From Ascaphus truei (lineage: Eukaryota > Chordata > Amphibia > Anura > Ascaphidae): a stretch of DNA of 64,000 nt. Where the stretch lies: positions 295,816,204 through 295,880,203 of the forward strand of contig CM071567.1 in assembly GCA_036426205.1 (NCBI GenBank), in the 5' to 3' direction. The position numbers and the translations under genes were made by a program. The notes beneath the pieces were generated by a model. It worked only from the letters and a program-made list of their open reading frames with translations, ran no database searches and had not been told where the DNA came from. Shown piece after piece: positions 11,355-22,796 of this stretch. Every line of letters starts with the position of its first letter. Position 1 is the stretch's first letter.

Positions 11355-12463
11355 ACTATACTAGGTTTGTATTCTTAGCCATTGATAGAGAGGTCATGTG
11401 AGCATAATCATACTGTCTCTTATGACAATACAAACATCCCACTATGTGGGTAATTTTGATGCTCCCATTGGTATCCCAAAGTGCAAATTTGAAACAGGTC
11501 AGATATGAGATGCTCTTGTTATACTACATAGCTGCTTGAACTGAAATGAGTCTGTGTAAACCCATGCTGCACTTAGGGTGCCACTTGTGAATCTTTATTT
11601 GATTATTACCTACTTTCATTGTTTCGTAATTAATTACAAGTTGAATTTCTTAGTGACCACAGAATGGGCTCTTGCTGTTTACACACTTGCATAACAGTGA
11701 ACTCACAGGGACCACACCACTTTTTTTTTGCAATCTAGTAACAATTTGGCTGCTAGAATAATTTCACTTTCTCCCGAACAGTCCATGCTAATTTCCTCCT
11801 TAAATCCCTCTCCTGGCTTCCCATCAATTTCCAAATCTCTTAAAAAGTTACAAAGGGGAAACCTTAATGTGCTGCTACACTGAATCTAAAAAGTTCTAGT
11901 CCTGGGTAAAGTCTAATTGGTGTATGGTGCAATCTTCTTCAAGAAGTGTTCCAGAACCTCTCATAATCCGAATACACTATGAGATAAGAGGGGCAGAAGA
12001 GCACACAAAACAACACAAAAGTGTAGTACCCTTGAAATTTAATATGAGAATACACATATATAAAAACACAATAACAATCATGTGAAAATCAGTGAATATA
12101 TATATCTGTAAAAAAATGACAGAATTATCAGAAAAAGGACAATAAAAAGGAGGGATAAGGCAAAGGTATATGGACCAGCACCTAAAAGTTAAAATGAAAT
12201 TACCAGAGAGGCTCTGTAAATCAGTATGTGAGCTAAGGGTCCCTACTTGTGTGGTAGACTTCAGCCTGCAGAGTTCACTCTCCACAATGTTTCCAGCATC
12301 CCACTCCACGTGGCCCGTTGTTATGGTGATTTCAACGGTGGCGTTGGTGGATGACGTCACTCGGCTGGGGTTCGGGATCGCTCTGCTTTGCAGTTGCTGT
12401 CGATCCAACACAGGTCCAGAGAACCTCCAGTGACAAATTGGAAACCTCATTGAAGCAAGTAAA
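11355..12463. other. Non-coding; GC-richer segment at 12,240-12,430
   Basis: Mostly AT-rich. The segment 12,240-12,430 is richer in GC and holds a CACGTG (12,307-12,312) and a full CRE-type palindrome TGACGTCA (12,352-12,359), immediately upstream of the RTE fragment. It could be promoter-like DNA of a transposon. The 227-codon minus-strand ORF across this region is discounted because the plus strand carries the recognisable LINE motif. Confidence 0.35.
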
Positions 12464-12574
12464 AATATGATCCTTCGTATGAATCTCAGCAAGATCAAAA
12501 TTATGTTTGACAAATGTGTCCAGTCTGTAAAGACTGAAAGAAATGGAATAGAACTAGAAAAAGTTGAAGACAAT
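12464..12574 (+). pseudogene. RTE-type LINE reverse transcriptase, left part
   Basis: The translation contains LRMNLSKIKIMF and NGIELEKVED, the pattern of the reverse transcriptase region just before the YLG motif in RTE/BovB-like and related LINEs (G..IN..KTK.M followed by G..LE.V..Y.YLG). The reading stops abruptly at VED, exactly where a Harbinger-like element begins (12,575). It resumes after that element at 14,054. This fragment therefore belongs to one LINE copy split by a later insertion. Confidence 0.7.
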
Positions 12575-14053
12575 GGGGCTTCTTCACTAAACTTCGATAA
12601 GTCACTTAACGCTGGTAAAGTGCACTTTTCAAGCGATTTTGCATGTGTAACTATTAACAAAGTTTCAACAACATGACAAAATTGCTTAGAAATGGTTTTT
12701 AACGACTGTTATCACTCTTGCTATTACAAAACCAGGTCGAAAAGCTCCAGAAATACCCAAACAATCAATTTTTTTTGCCAGCAACTGCTATTTAAAATGC
12801 TCTGAAATGCAAATCGTGGGTTAAACATTCGCATATTTTTCTCGCTTCTTAAAGTGTGGCGAGATCAGAATCGTGATTTGCATTTGACTGAGTTTATTTA
12901 TTTTTACTATATAGGATTGAATCCGGGGGGTCTCTGGGTTCATTTAATCTCTGGAGACTCCCGGCTTCAGTCCTAGGTAATAAAAATAATATTATTGCCC
13001 AGCTTCATTACCTTAGTGGCTAACCAGTAAGTAATGAAGGGGTTAAATAGCAGTAACTGCTTTGTTGATGTAGAGGGGGTGGGTGAAGCTTGTACTGGAA
13101 CAAGGGTGGGTGGTTATGCCTACCGGGAGGGTTGCGGTAGGAGTAAACCCCTTTGTTACCTTAGCAGTTATGATCATTAAGGTAATGAAGGGGTTAACCC
13201 CTCCCATGAGGCCTAACTACCCACCCCGGGGCAACTACCCTGTTCACCCACCCCCTCTACCACCAACACCACCACACAGGAATGGGTAAAAGTGCTATAA
13301 GCCAAATATGGTAAATAGCGCCTTTTCCCGTTGTAACCGCTACGGTAATGAAGGGGTTAACTCTTTCTGGAACTTTCCCGGGAGACCTATCCACCCACTC
13401 TGGTACAACTTCAAGCTTCACTCAACCCCTCTACCACCAACAAACTGGATAACGCTATTTAACCCCTTCATTACTTTAGTGGTTAGCCACAAAGGTAATG
13501 ATTGTGTGTTTTCATTTTAATAACATATTTGTGAAGCAGGGGGTTTCTGGAACTGAAATGCATTAGTTTTAGGTATGGGGCCCCCTGTTTCCTGAGGTAA
13601 AGGCCACAATAGTGGGTACTGGTATCTCCTGCATGTTTATATCTCCCACATCATGTGACTGAGACATTTAAACTTGCCAGAGATACCAGCACCCACTACG
13701 GAGGCCTGTATGGAAGCAGGGGGGCCTGAAATGAATGCAGTTCAGCTCACCTTGCTTCAATACTATGTTATTAAAATTAAACTGTGGAATTGCCTTTAAG
13801 AGCTGTGCTAGGAGATACAGCTTCTCCCTGTGCAGCTCTTCCAGACTGCTGAAATGAAGAGGAACGTTAAGTTCATTTTGCTCATTAGGCAAATACAAAA
13901 CTGGTGCGGTATGGCATTTTTTTACCAAACGCTAAAAAAAATTGATTTTTCTTACCAAATACTGTTTGTACACAAATTTAATAGCGTTCGATAGGAACAT
14001 GCCAATCCGATTGATGTTGCAATAAATGTATTGAAATTTAGTGAATAGACCCC
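12575..14053. mobile_element. PIF/Harbinger-like non-autonomous element
   Basis: A 1.48-kb element with imperfect inverted termini. The left begins GGGGCTTCTTCACTAAA; the right, reverse complemented, begins GGGGTCTATTCACTAAA. This is the terminus type common in Harbinger-derived MITEs. Flanking triplets are AAT (12,572-12,574) and TAT (14,054-14,056), compatible with a degraded 3-bp target duplication. It sits precisely inside a LINE reading frame, which fixes both ends. Inside, the 16-mer GTAATGAAGGGGTTAA occurs three times in plus orientation (13,031, 13,182, 13,345) and once inverted (13,459). The interior shows no transposase and has a ~75-bp hairpin at about 12,808-12,885. Confidence 0.72.
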
Positions 14054-14110
14054 TATGTATAACTTGACTGAGAAATAACAATGGATAGGGCTAATAGTAG
14101 GTTTGTTGGG
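14054..14110 (+). pseudogene. RTE-type LINE reverse transcriptase, right part
   Basis: In the frame continuing from VED at 12,571, the codons after the Harbinger-like element read Y-V-stop-L-D-stop-EITMDRANSR. This is the expected continuation of the YVYLGQEIT-type motif with two stop mutations. The match on both sides of the insertion supports the LINE call and the insertion boundaries. Similarity fades after about 14,110. Confidence 0.65.
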
Positions 14111-14860
14111 GGTTGGGGTAGGTGCAGAGAATGCAGCAAGGGTTAAAGGCACACAATTGAAGGTGGTAATAAAGGCAATTTGGCGGTGCACATGGAGATG
14201 GGGGAGATCCTGTACTGCCCCCAAAGGAGACAAGGAGCAGGAAGGAAGCAACCAGACACTCAGTCTAACACAGAGAGGGTTACAGGCACACAATTGAAGG
14301 CGGGGTTAGGTGTCCCAGAGAGGGAATTTAGGCTTCCCGGGAGAATTTAGAGGGGTGGTTAACCTCTTGTATGCCATAGTTGTTATATTGCTATGATTTG
14401 CAATGAATAGTAGCGTGCTTAACATCTCTTTAAGTCACTAACATAACTTTCCAGGACATGGATTTTCTTACCTATTGTCTGATTTTGTTTGTTGCGCTTA
14501 TTGTATTATAATTTCCTATATTCTATTGTATCTTTTGTAAAGCGCTGAGTACACGGTTTATGATATATAAACCAAAGTATATATACTGTACATACATACA
14601 GATGTACACTGGGGTGGTTGAGATTCAATGCAGTTGTGAACACAAAATTCTTTGTGTCCTCTTGCCTCATTAACATTCCAGTGGGTGGGGTTGTCATTCC
14701 ACAAAGAACAAATAAATGTTAACCCTTAGCATGCTGGTCCTGTGCAGAGGGAAAAAAATATTTTGGAACCCCTTCAGGCTGTCCGCCTCTGGGGTGGTGG
14801 GAATCTTAATTTGTTTATGCAAGCACTAATCACTTCAGAGAAAATATTATATTATATAAA
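14111..14860. other. Non-coding sequence
   Basis: The phrase GTTAAAGGCACACAATTGAAGG near 14,141 recurs as GTTACAGGCACACAATTGAAGG near 14,279, a two-copy repeat about 140 bp apart. There is no coding signal. Confidence 0.45.
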
Positions 14861-15300
14861 AGGTTCATTGATGGCCTGATCATTATTTGGAAGGGTGACA
14901 CTCAGACATGTTTCTCATTTCTACACTACATTAATGATAACACTTACAACTTAAAATTCACATCTAATTTTGATCGTCACCACATTCACTTTCTTGACCT
15001 CTTACTTTGCGTTGATATTAACAAAAAAAAACAGATGTGCTCCGGAAAACCAACACCAGAAACACATTCTTAAGGGTGGACAGTTGCCACCCAAGGGCAG
15101 TGGTAAGAGGTATAACCAAAGGACAGTTCGTCAGACTGAGGGGGAATTGCACTACTCAGGAGAGTTTCCTTACTCAGTCTGAGGAACTGGGTCAACGGTT
15201 CCTGGAAAGAGGCTTCCATTCCCTGAAGAAATTACCCTGCATAACGAAACGCATTGGAGTTGTTATATGAGGTGTCCTAATAAATATTAGGCTCTCTAAG
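14861..15300 (+). pseudogene. Penelope-like element, RT C-terminal region
   Basis: The translation begins RFIDGLIIIWKG, matching the catalytic (Y/F)xDD motif of Penelope-like reverse transcriptases with the second Asp changed to Gly. It runs through FDRHHIHFLDLLL, the usual 'I.FLD' block. A frameshift at a run of nine A (15,023-15,031) moves the reading to the frame of LRKTNTRNTFLR, then CHPRAVVRGITKGQFVRLR and ESFLTQSEELGQRFLERG, all hallmarks of the region before the endonuclease domain. It then passes to ACGAAACGCATTGG and AATAAA (about 15,255-15,290), typical of amphibian Penelope termini. It is inactive because of the frameshift and lost catalytic residue. It is a truncated copy. Confidence 0.75.
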
Positions 15301-16264
15301 TTCATTTGAGCCCTTATCTGTACTTTCTTGGACTAAGATCCCTTTTCAGATGCTTCTACAAGCTGCAGAATTGCCGTTTTTCCTCCATTGTGCTTTGGAT
15401 GCGAGGATGCTAGGAGTAAATAGTCTCTATATTGTGAATACGGCTGTGAACTGCCATAGCATGTGACGTGTTGTACATCACTCGACAAACCGAACCAATC
15501 GGTGTGAGAGAACTCCCACCCTCCCCCCCTCTGCAACGGAGCGGCACTCAGACGGAGTACCTGTTGATTGAATGTGGAGACGAGTGTTGGAGCCTCTGGC
15601 TGTGTGAGACTTGATGCTAAAAATCCCCCCTTCCTCTGCGGATGTGCAGATGAGCAGTATCTGGATGAACATACCTGATGAGGTGATCTCTGGTGAATAA
15701 TCTCAATTTACCTGAGCTGTTCGGTGGAGGTAAACACCCTTGGTGAACCGGAGCATTTGAAGGAGAGCGACTAGTCTTTAAAGAACTTGTGCAGAAGCTG
15801 TGGGAGCATCTGGTCCATACTGGTTATTATACCTACATGCCTATTTTTATTATCTTTTCTGGACGTGCATACATTACCTTTTATATAAATTTCAATATTT
15901 TATTTACTACACTATGAGGGTCTTGCGCTTTCTTCTTTGTATTTTTGTCTAGCTGGTGTTATCCTGACCACAGTCTCCCTCAGCAGAGCAGCAGACCCTC
16001 CATTCCAAAGAGAAGTTCAATTTAATATTACACATTGCATTTGTGGTGTTTATATATATATTCTATCACTTACACACAAGGTTTAATATAAACTACACAA
16101 TATTTGTTAACCATAGTCTTTATTTTGTGTTTTCCTTATAATTCACTTAGGTGTTTGAAATATTCACTTTAAACACATATATTGATGCGCTTGGACATTT
16201 TTTGTTCTATATTTTATGTGGAGAGCTGGATAAAAAGGCAGGGGGGGGTTTCATGTGTTTACAT
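15301..16264. other. Non-coding sequence between Penelope fragments
   Basis: No recognisable ORF. It may include flanking or pseudo-LTR sequence of the neighbouring Penelope-like elements. Boundaries cannot be set by eye. Confidence 0.35.
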
Positions 16265-16815
16265 GCTTTGCGTGCCCCATACTAAAATGAGCCTTTCGTC
16301 AAAAATGGTAACGTTTTAGTAATGGGGTGGAGATTTCATGCAGTGAATTATACTGTAGGTAGCAATGGTTTTTGCCCTATTAAAGATGAATCTGTGGCCA
16401 GGCTCTACATATGTAGGCAAAACCGGGTCCATACAAACAATCCCCCAATGTTTGTGAATAATAGATTTGATGTCGTTACTACACCTATTAAATTGAGAAA
16501 TAAACATTGCGGGATCCTTATTTGTCGTGTAGCTGCCATAACCTTGTTTCTTCCATTTGTTTTTCTTCGTTGTTGATTTGTTCAAATTAATTGGCGTCAA
16601 AGAGCTTAATTCCCATCATCTTGGTCAGGTAAGAGAGACCACCTATTCGTATACAGTGCTTCTTCAAAGGCGTCTTGCAAATTGTCTTTATTATAGCTTC
16701 TTTCAAGGATCCGTTGACCTGGTTCCTCAGACTGAGTAAGGAAACTCTCCAGTGTAGTGCAATTCCTCCTCCTCCCCCATCCCCTTCCCCCCTTTCGCCC
16801 CCTCACCCCCTTTCC
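16265..16815 (-). pseudogene. Penelope-like element fragment, inverted
   Basis: On the minus strand the order is RRRNCTTLESFLTQSEEP, LERSYNKDNLQDAFEEAL, then FISQFNRCSNDIKSIIHKHW and MDPVLPTYVEPGHRFIF, the run from RT thumb to linker seen in Penelope-like proteins. The first block closely matches the plus-strand copy at 15,120-15,215, so the two are related elements in opposite orientation. Frame breaks near 16,600-16,660 disrupt it. The GIY-YIG endonuclease domain that would follow is not visible. Confidence 0.75.
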
Positions 16816-18486
16816 ATCTGTTCTGAGATCTATCTTTGTCAACAGTTGTGCATGATACATATAAATATCAATTACCTTTCATTATAGTATTATATTTATT
16901 TGCCAAACGGAGCGCCCAGCTGGGTTTCAAAAGGCCTGCCACAATTATATTTTACTTCTTAATAAATTACTATGGTACGAAACGCATAGGAGGTTTACCT
17001 CTATGCATATGTCTTGCCAATAAATCCAATTGTTTGCATTATTTGGACCCTTCTCCCTTTTTCTTTGGCTGTGCGCTACCTCTCATCTTATCTCTGATGA
17101 ATGTTAACCTTGAAATGATGTGCTGCTTTTCTGCATATATTTCACTCTGCATAATAACTCTTTTTTCTTTATTCAAATTGACAGCAGTTTCTGCCAAGTT
17201 TTCCTTTTTGGGTGCTGCAGGCACTCTCGTTTTAGATTAATTCCGGATGGGTACACTGGTCACCATTCTTCCTATACTAGCACCTTTCAAAATATTGAAT
17301 TATTATAGTAGGCAAGTACCCATCATACCCAATATTTATGTATAGATGTATAAATGGTTGTATATATATGAAAGTACATGGGATTTAACGGTCTTATCAA
17401 CCTTTCTAGGGTATTAATATCTAGAGATGTTCCATAGAAATATTGATAATAGTTTAAAGTTATTGTGTATGTTTACTATGAATTTGTTCTCCCAACATTT
17501 TCTACTCATTATCTTCTGTGCTGCTCTAATCACTGGGAATAAGATTTGAGTAACGAAAATGTCGTAAAATTGATTTTTATCAAATGGATTTTTAATATGT
17601 ATAGTTTATATTAATAGCATCAATTCTTCACAAATTGATTGCTTCAAAAAGAATTAGTCAAATATCTCTGTATTTAGAGAAGTTTAATATATGAACTACG
17701 CAATGAAGTAAACTACAAAGGATGTTAAATAGTTTAGAAGTGTACTGTATATGTAAAAATAAGCTTCCAAATTATATATCATATTTTCTTTTATTTTCTT
17801 CCAACATTATTATATTATTATACACATATAGCCCCAGTCAGCCTCTCTTTTCTGTATTTTCTGGCTTTCATTCTTCTAATTTCACCTTGATATGGCAAAG
17901 TAGGGGTTAATTTAGGGCTATAAATTTAGTCGATGTCACCATGAGCTCCATTACATGCAAACTAGGAGTTGTGAAATGCTTAGGGAAAAGCTATACTGCA
18001 CGAGGCTGGGGCTGAGTTCCTGACTTCCCCAAGTGATTTCACTTACCAGATTCACCCCATAACGTGGCACCTGCAGCAACTCGGTAGAGTGCAAGCCAAG
18101 GAGACGTAACATATGGAGGAAGTTAAAGACCAAAAGGGAAAGTAAAAACTGGGAGCTCGTGCAGCCCTCTCATATGTGCCTGTAATATTTGGATATATTG
18201 TAAGTGTCCTTTAGTCATTTTTCCAACTTATGTATTAAAGATACTGCACTATAGAGGTTTTTTTGTTGTGCTCTTCTATTTGTCAGATTTTCCCTTAACT
18301 GTTACACGTGGTTTGGGAAAACCAGTTGAAGAGGAAGTACCCCGTTTAACATCTATCAACACCCTGAGGACTATTCAAGATCTTGTTGTTGGATGGTTTG
18401 TACTAAAACCACAGATTATAGATAGACTACTATTGGATGGTATTATACTAACAACTATTAACTTTTAGCTATATCCTACATTTGAT
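16816..18486. other. AT-rich; Penelope-type terminus near 16,970
   Basis: Around 16,975-17,030 the sequence ACGAAACGCATAGG followed by AATAAA resembles the Penelope-associated terminus at 15,255-15,290. The rest is AT-rich, with only short ORFs and no motif. Confidence 0.4.
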
Positions 18487-18636
18487 GGGGGAGAGGGTTA
18501 GAGAGAAAGAAAGAGAGAGGGCGGTAGAGTGAGAGGGAGAGAGGGAAATAGGGAGAGGAGTAAGGGAGGAAGAGCTAGAGAACGAGAGAGAGAGAGAGAC
18601 AGAACAAGAATGAGAGAGCGAGAGAGAGAGAAGACC
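18487..18636. repeat. (GA)n-rich purine tract
   Basis: About 150 bp consisting almost only of A and G on the plus strand, a GAGA-type low-complexity tract capable of triplex formation in principle. Confidence 0.9.
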
Positions 18637-18954
18637 ACTTGCACTCCCTTGTTGCCATTGCCAGTACAATGTTCCTAGTGCCCAAAAAAGAGTAAACCTA
18701 AGTAAACCTGTAATATATGCTAATTGCTGAATTAGACATAGTAGCAGTAGAGCTAAAAGTATGCTGTGACAGAAGTGCTACTCATCAGCATGTTTAGCAC
18801 ACACTACTTGAGCTGCTTCCCAGAATAACAAAGGTTGTATGGGTTATAATCCTATTGGACTAACACCAGCACCTCACAAGCTGCCTTAGATTTGTGAACT
18901 TAATGTTGTTCTTATGGAAATCCTTTTATTAAGTGTGGGGTTTGAGTTATTTAA

Positions 18955-19030
18955 ATGTACAGCTCAACCCATTATAGCGCGATCCGCTAAAACGCGGATC
19001 CACTTATAACGCGGTGTGAGCGTGGCGTCC
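18955..19030. repeat. Possible DNA-transposon terminus with inverted motif
   Basis: CATTATAGCGCGATCCGC and the following GCGGATCCACTTATAACGCGG form an imperfect inverted pair. TATAACGCGG-type termini occur in pogo/Tigger-like elements. No partner terminus was found, so this is tentative. Confidence 0.3.
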
Positions 19031-19050
19031 GTTTTTTAAGCTTTATTGCT

Positions 19051-19083
19051 AACGGACGGACGGACGGACACACACACACACAC
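19051..19083. repeat. (GGAC)n and (CA)n
   Basis: Four GGAC units followed directly by CACACA. Confidence 0.85.
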
Positions 19084-19117
19084 AATACTCCTCTGCACAA
19101 AACTTCCTATCCCATCC

Positions 19118-19760
<643 letters not shown>

Positions 19761-20077
19761 GCAGGGGTTGGAAGACATACTCCTTTTTTATTTGTTTTTT
19801 TCCTTTGTGAACCACTTATACATGTACAGAGCAGTGTTTTTTTTCTGTGACTGCTGCCAGAGCAATAGGGTTTAGTTAGAGAAACTAAGGGGCAGATCCA
19901 AAGTGCTCTGTTAAATCAGGGAAAATAAAATGACAATACTTAAATAGGTAACAGACATTAGCTTCCCTGAGTTTAATGGAGATCCACAAAGCTAATGATA
20001 AATCTCATCCCACACTTCCTAAAAGGATTTCCATAGTTGTGAGCTGTGAGCGGCTCAAAAGTACTGTATGCCCTGAC

Positions 20078-20512
20078 CAGTGGCTTATTTCCCATTAGGT
20101 CCATTAGGCCCGGGCCTAGGGCGTCAAAATTTGGGGACAGCAAATGTCTGTCCCCATATGCATTTGCTGCACTCTCGGGCCTATCGAGCCTGATGGGAAT
20201 GCACTTACATGTGGTGGCCGCCTTCATGCTGCCGCCCTCCTTCTCCATTCTTATCCCAGCATTAAATGACGCTGTGGACGTAACCAACGGGATATCACAC
20301 AGCTTCTCGTTGCCATGGCAACGTGACATCGCAATGTCAAATGACATAATTATGTTGCATTACCATGGCAATGTGGTACACTGTGCCATCACGTTGGTGA
20401 TGTCTGCGGTGTCATTTGATGCTGTAATTCGAATGGAGAAGGGGGACGGCATCAAGGCGGCGGCCACCACATATAAGTGCCTAAGGGTGACGGATTTCCA
20501 AATCCGGCGCTG
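20078..20512. mobile_element. Fold-back element with ~130-bp arms
   Basis: The core 20,201-20,480 is a long imperfect palindrome. GCACTTACATGTGGTGGCCG at the left pairs with CGGCCACCACATATAAGTGC at the right, and pairing continues inward through TAAATGACGCTG/CAGCATCAAATGAC and GTTGCCATGGCAAC. Outer ends CAGTGGCTTATTT and the inverse of AAATCCGGCGCTG are loosely similar. Flanking octamers GCCCTGAC and ACTGTGAC match at 5 of 8, so a hAT-type duplication is only suggested. It has no coding capacity. Confidence 0.65.
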
Positions 20513-22435
20513 ACTGTGACAGTGGTGCTACCCATCCCACACTCTCACAAACAAGAAGGCACGGACAACGCAAGAGGTAAACTACCTCATTATAAATATT
20601 TCCTCCAAAGGCTTAACTGTTACAGAATGACTGTAATTAACAAAGATTTCAGTTTATATCTACTCATACATGGTCTCTTTTCTACTTTAAAGTTGAGTTT
20701 TTAAAATTACAAGAGTTCTTAAATTGAAAATGCCTTTTTATGATAATAAAACTGAATTAACCTCTTTAGGGCAGACAGAAGATTCTTAAGAAAAAAAAGT
20801 ATTCTTATTCCCCTAATTAATAATAATTCATTAGGCATCTTCTCGAACATGATAACTTGTGACACTAAGAAATTATGGGGTTAAACAACACATAAACAGT
20901 ACAACCTCTACAAGACAAAATTTGACACCATGCACCTTTAAATTTTTTAAAATATATTGTTATTAAAAAGGCTGATAAAGAAGGGGCGATAATTGTAATG
21001 GGCACGACACTACTGTATATACTTAAGAGGCTATGAGCCAAGTGTCCAATCCATAGCACTAGCACCACAGGTAACCTTATATGAACCTTTAAAAAAAACA
21101 AAATAATCCTTTTATTGCAAATTCTGCAATGGATGGTACTATTAATATATACACAAAATAATTCCCCTTACACCAATGATGTACTTCTTGCCAAAGTACA
21201 TAATAATCTTCCAAGACCTCCAGTGTGACTGTTGTATCAGTGATGGCATATCTATCATAACAATTGGCAAGATAATAAGATTAATTTTTACAACCTGTAG
21301 TTCAGAAGCTTCCAACATGTCTCCATGACACCACTGATTAGATTTTAAAAAAATATATAATTGATGAACTAGTTGTGGTTAGATTCTCTGCACAATTGAT
21401 GTACAGCTCCTCATCCACTTCTTTGATGTCCTGGTTAAAAAAGTAAATAAAACATTTTTAAACTAAAACCAGCAGATAGGAATAAACGTTTTCTTACCTC
21501 AAGTTTCCATCCACCTGGCACAATAAAGGGACTTCTAAGACTTTCCAAATTATTACTACATTTAAAAACAAGGGATATAATGTCAATAAACTAATTTGAC
21601 AAAAAATATTGATTAAGGTGATCCCTAGAGAAACACTTCTTAATCAGCTTCAAAAGGCAAAGCTATAGAAAGAATCCCCTTTGACTACCTAAGATACAAA
21701 TTCATATTATATGAAGAAAATGGTTTTGAAATATTGTCCAATACTTAAAAATGTTTTGAAATTTAGGAGCCTGTTTAGGAATCAACTTTTGTATGTCTTT
21801 AAAGGAGGCAGGAAAGTAGGTAATTACCTTATAAGGGCCAATATCTTAAAAGCCTAAGAAAATACGAGATTTCTGTCTACCCTGATTTGTAGTACTTTTC
21901 CATGTGTGAATTACAGTAATTGTAAAGGAATTATTAAGGGGAGTAACATCACACATCCTTCAAAGGGCTTTAAGATTCCCATCAAATGTTTTTCAATCTG
22001 CGACAAACTACAGTGGTTATTTGTTTGTAACAGTTCTCGCATCGAATGGGGTATATAGGACAAACAAAAAGACCCTTTAAATAATTAATGCAGTTGCACA
22101 AATATAGCATTAGAGACGATGACCCGTTTCTCTCCAAAAAAGGCACACAAGTGGGAAAACACTTGTATTTCTTCCCAAATAACTTATCACAATTACAGAG
22201 GCAAGTAATAAAAACAATTAAAAAAACCCTTGAGGTGGAGATAAAGTAAAATTGCTACTTCAAAGAAAGTTATTTTGGATAGATTGGACACTTTCACCCC
22301 TGAAAGGTTAATTGAAGAAAGCTAATTTTGGATAGTTCTTAATTAATACTCCATTTTAGCACTGTTCCATGATGTCTGCCAGTCCTTAGAAACATGTTCG
22401 TTCCTTGGTTTCCCTTATTGAGTATCCTTTTAACT
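20513..22435. other. AT-rich sequence without recognised gene
   Basis: Long AT-rich interval. The largest ORF is 78 codons (20,865-21,101, minus) without motif. I see no element ends. Confidence 0.4.
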
Positions 22436-22796
22436 GTCTAAAACAGGGGAGTGCAAACTTTTCCTGTTGCGCCCCCCTGTCTGCCTCCCCTGGAGCTCAT
22501 GCCCCCCCCCCTCCTCCTCCCTGGCAGATGCGTCAAATGACGCTGCTGGGTCACGTGACATCACGACACATGACCCTGCAGCGTCATTTGATGCTGTGTT
22601 GCCATGGAGACGCACCACAGCTTATGAATCTCGGTAAGTTTTCTTGATCAAGAGGCCTCTCGCGATCCTCCGGCATTTAATTTAAATGTTTGGGGGAAGA
22701 GCGTGGGACCTCTGCAACCACCCGTGACCCCCCCAGACAAATATCCCACCCCCCCTGGAGGGCGCACGCCTCAGTTTGTGCACCCCTGGTCTAAAA
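22436..22796. mobile_element. hAT-type MITE with perfect 8-bp TSD
   Basis: The element (22,444-22,788, 345 bp) starts CAGGGGAGTGCAAACT and ends GTTTGTGCACCCCTG, an inverted pair of the hAT-Charlie terminus type. GTCTAAAA stands on both sides (22,436-22,443 and 22,789-22,796). The interior holds a second palindrome, CGTCAAATGACGCTGC...GCAGCGTCATTTGATG, around CACGTGACATCACG. This palindrome shares TCATTTGATGCTGT with the fold-back element at 20.2-20.5 kb. No ORF of note. Confidence 0.88.

Noticed and set aside
11977..12660. 227-codon ORF on the minus strand
   Set aside because: It lies opposite a recognisable LINE reverse transcriptase segment and runs into a Harbinger-like element; composition is low-complexity hydrophobic with no domain.
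15660..15700. Hammerhead ribozyme suspected from CTGATGAGG
   Set aside because: The CTGATGA core is present but I could not find the GAAA partner at suitable spacing with pairing stems; Penelope context alone is not enough.
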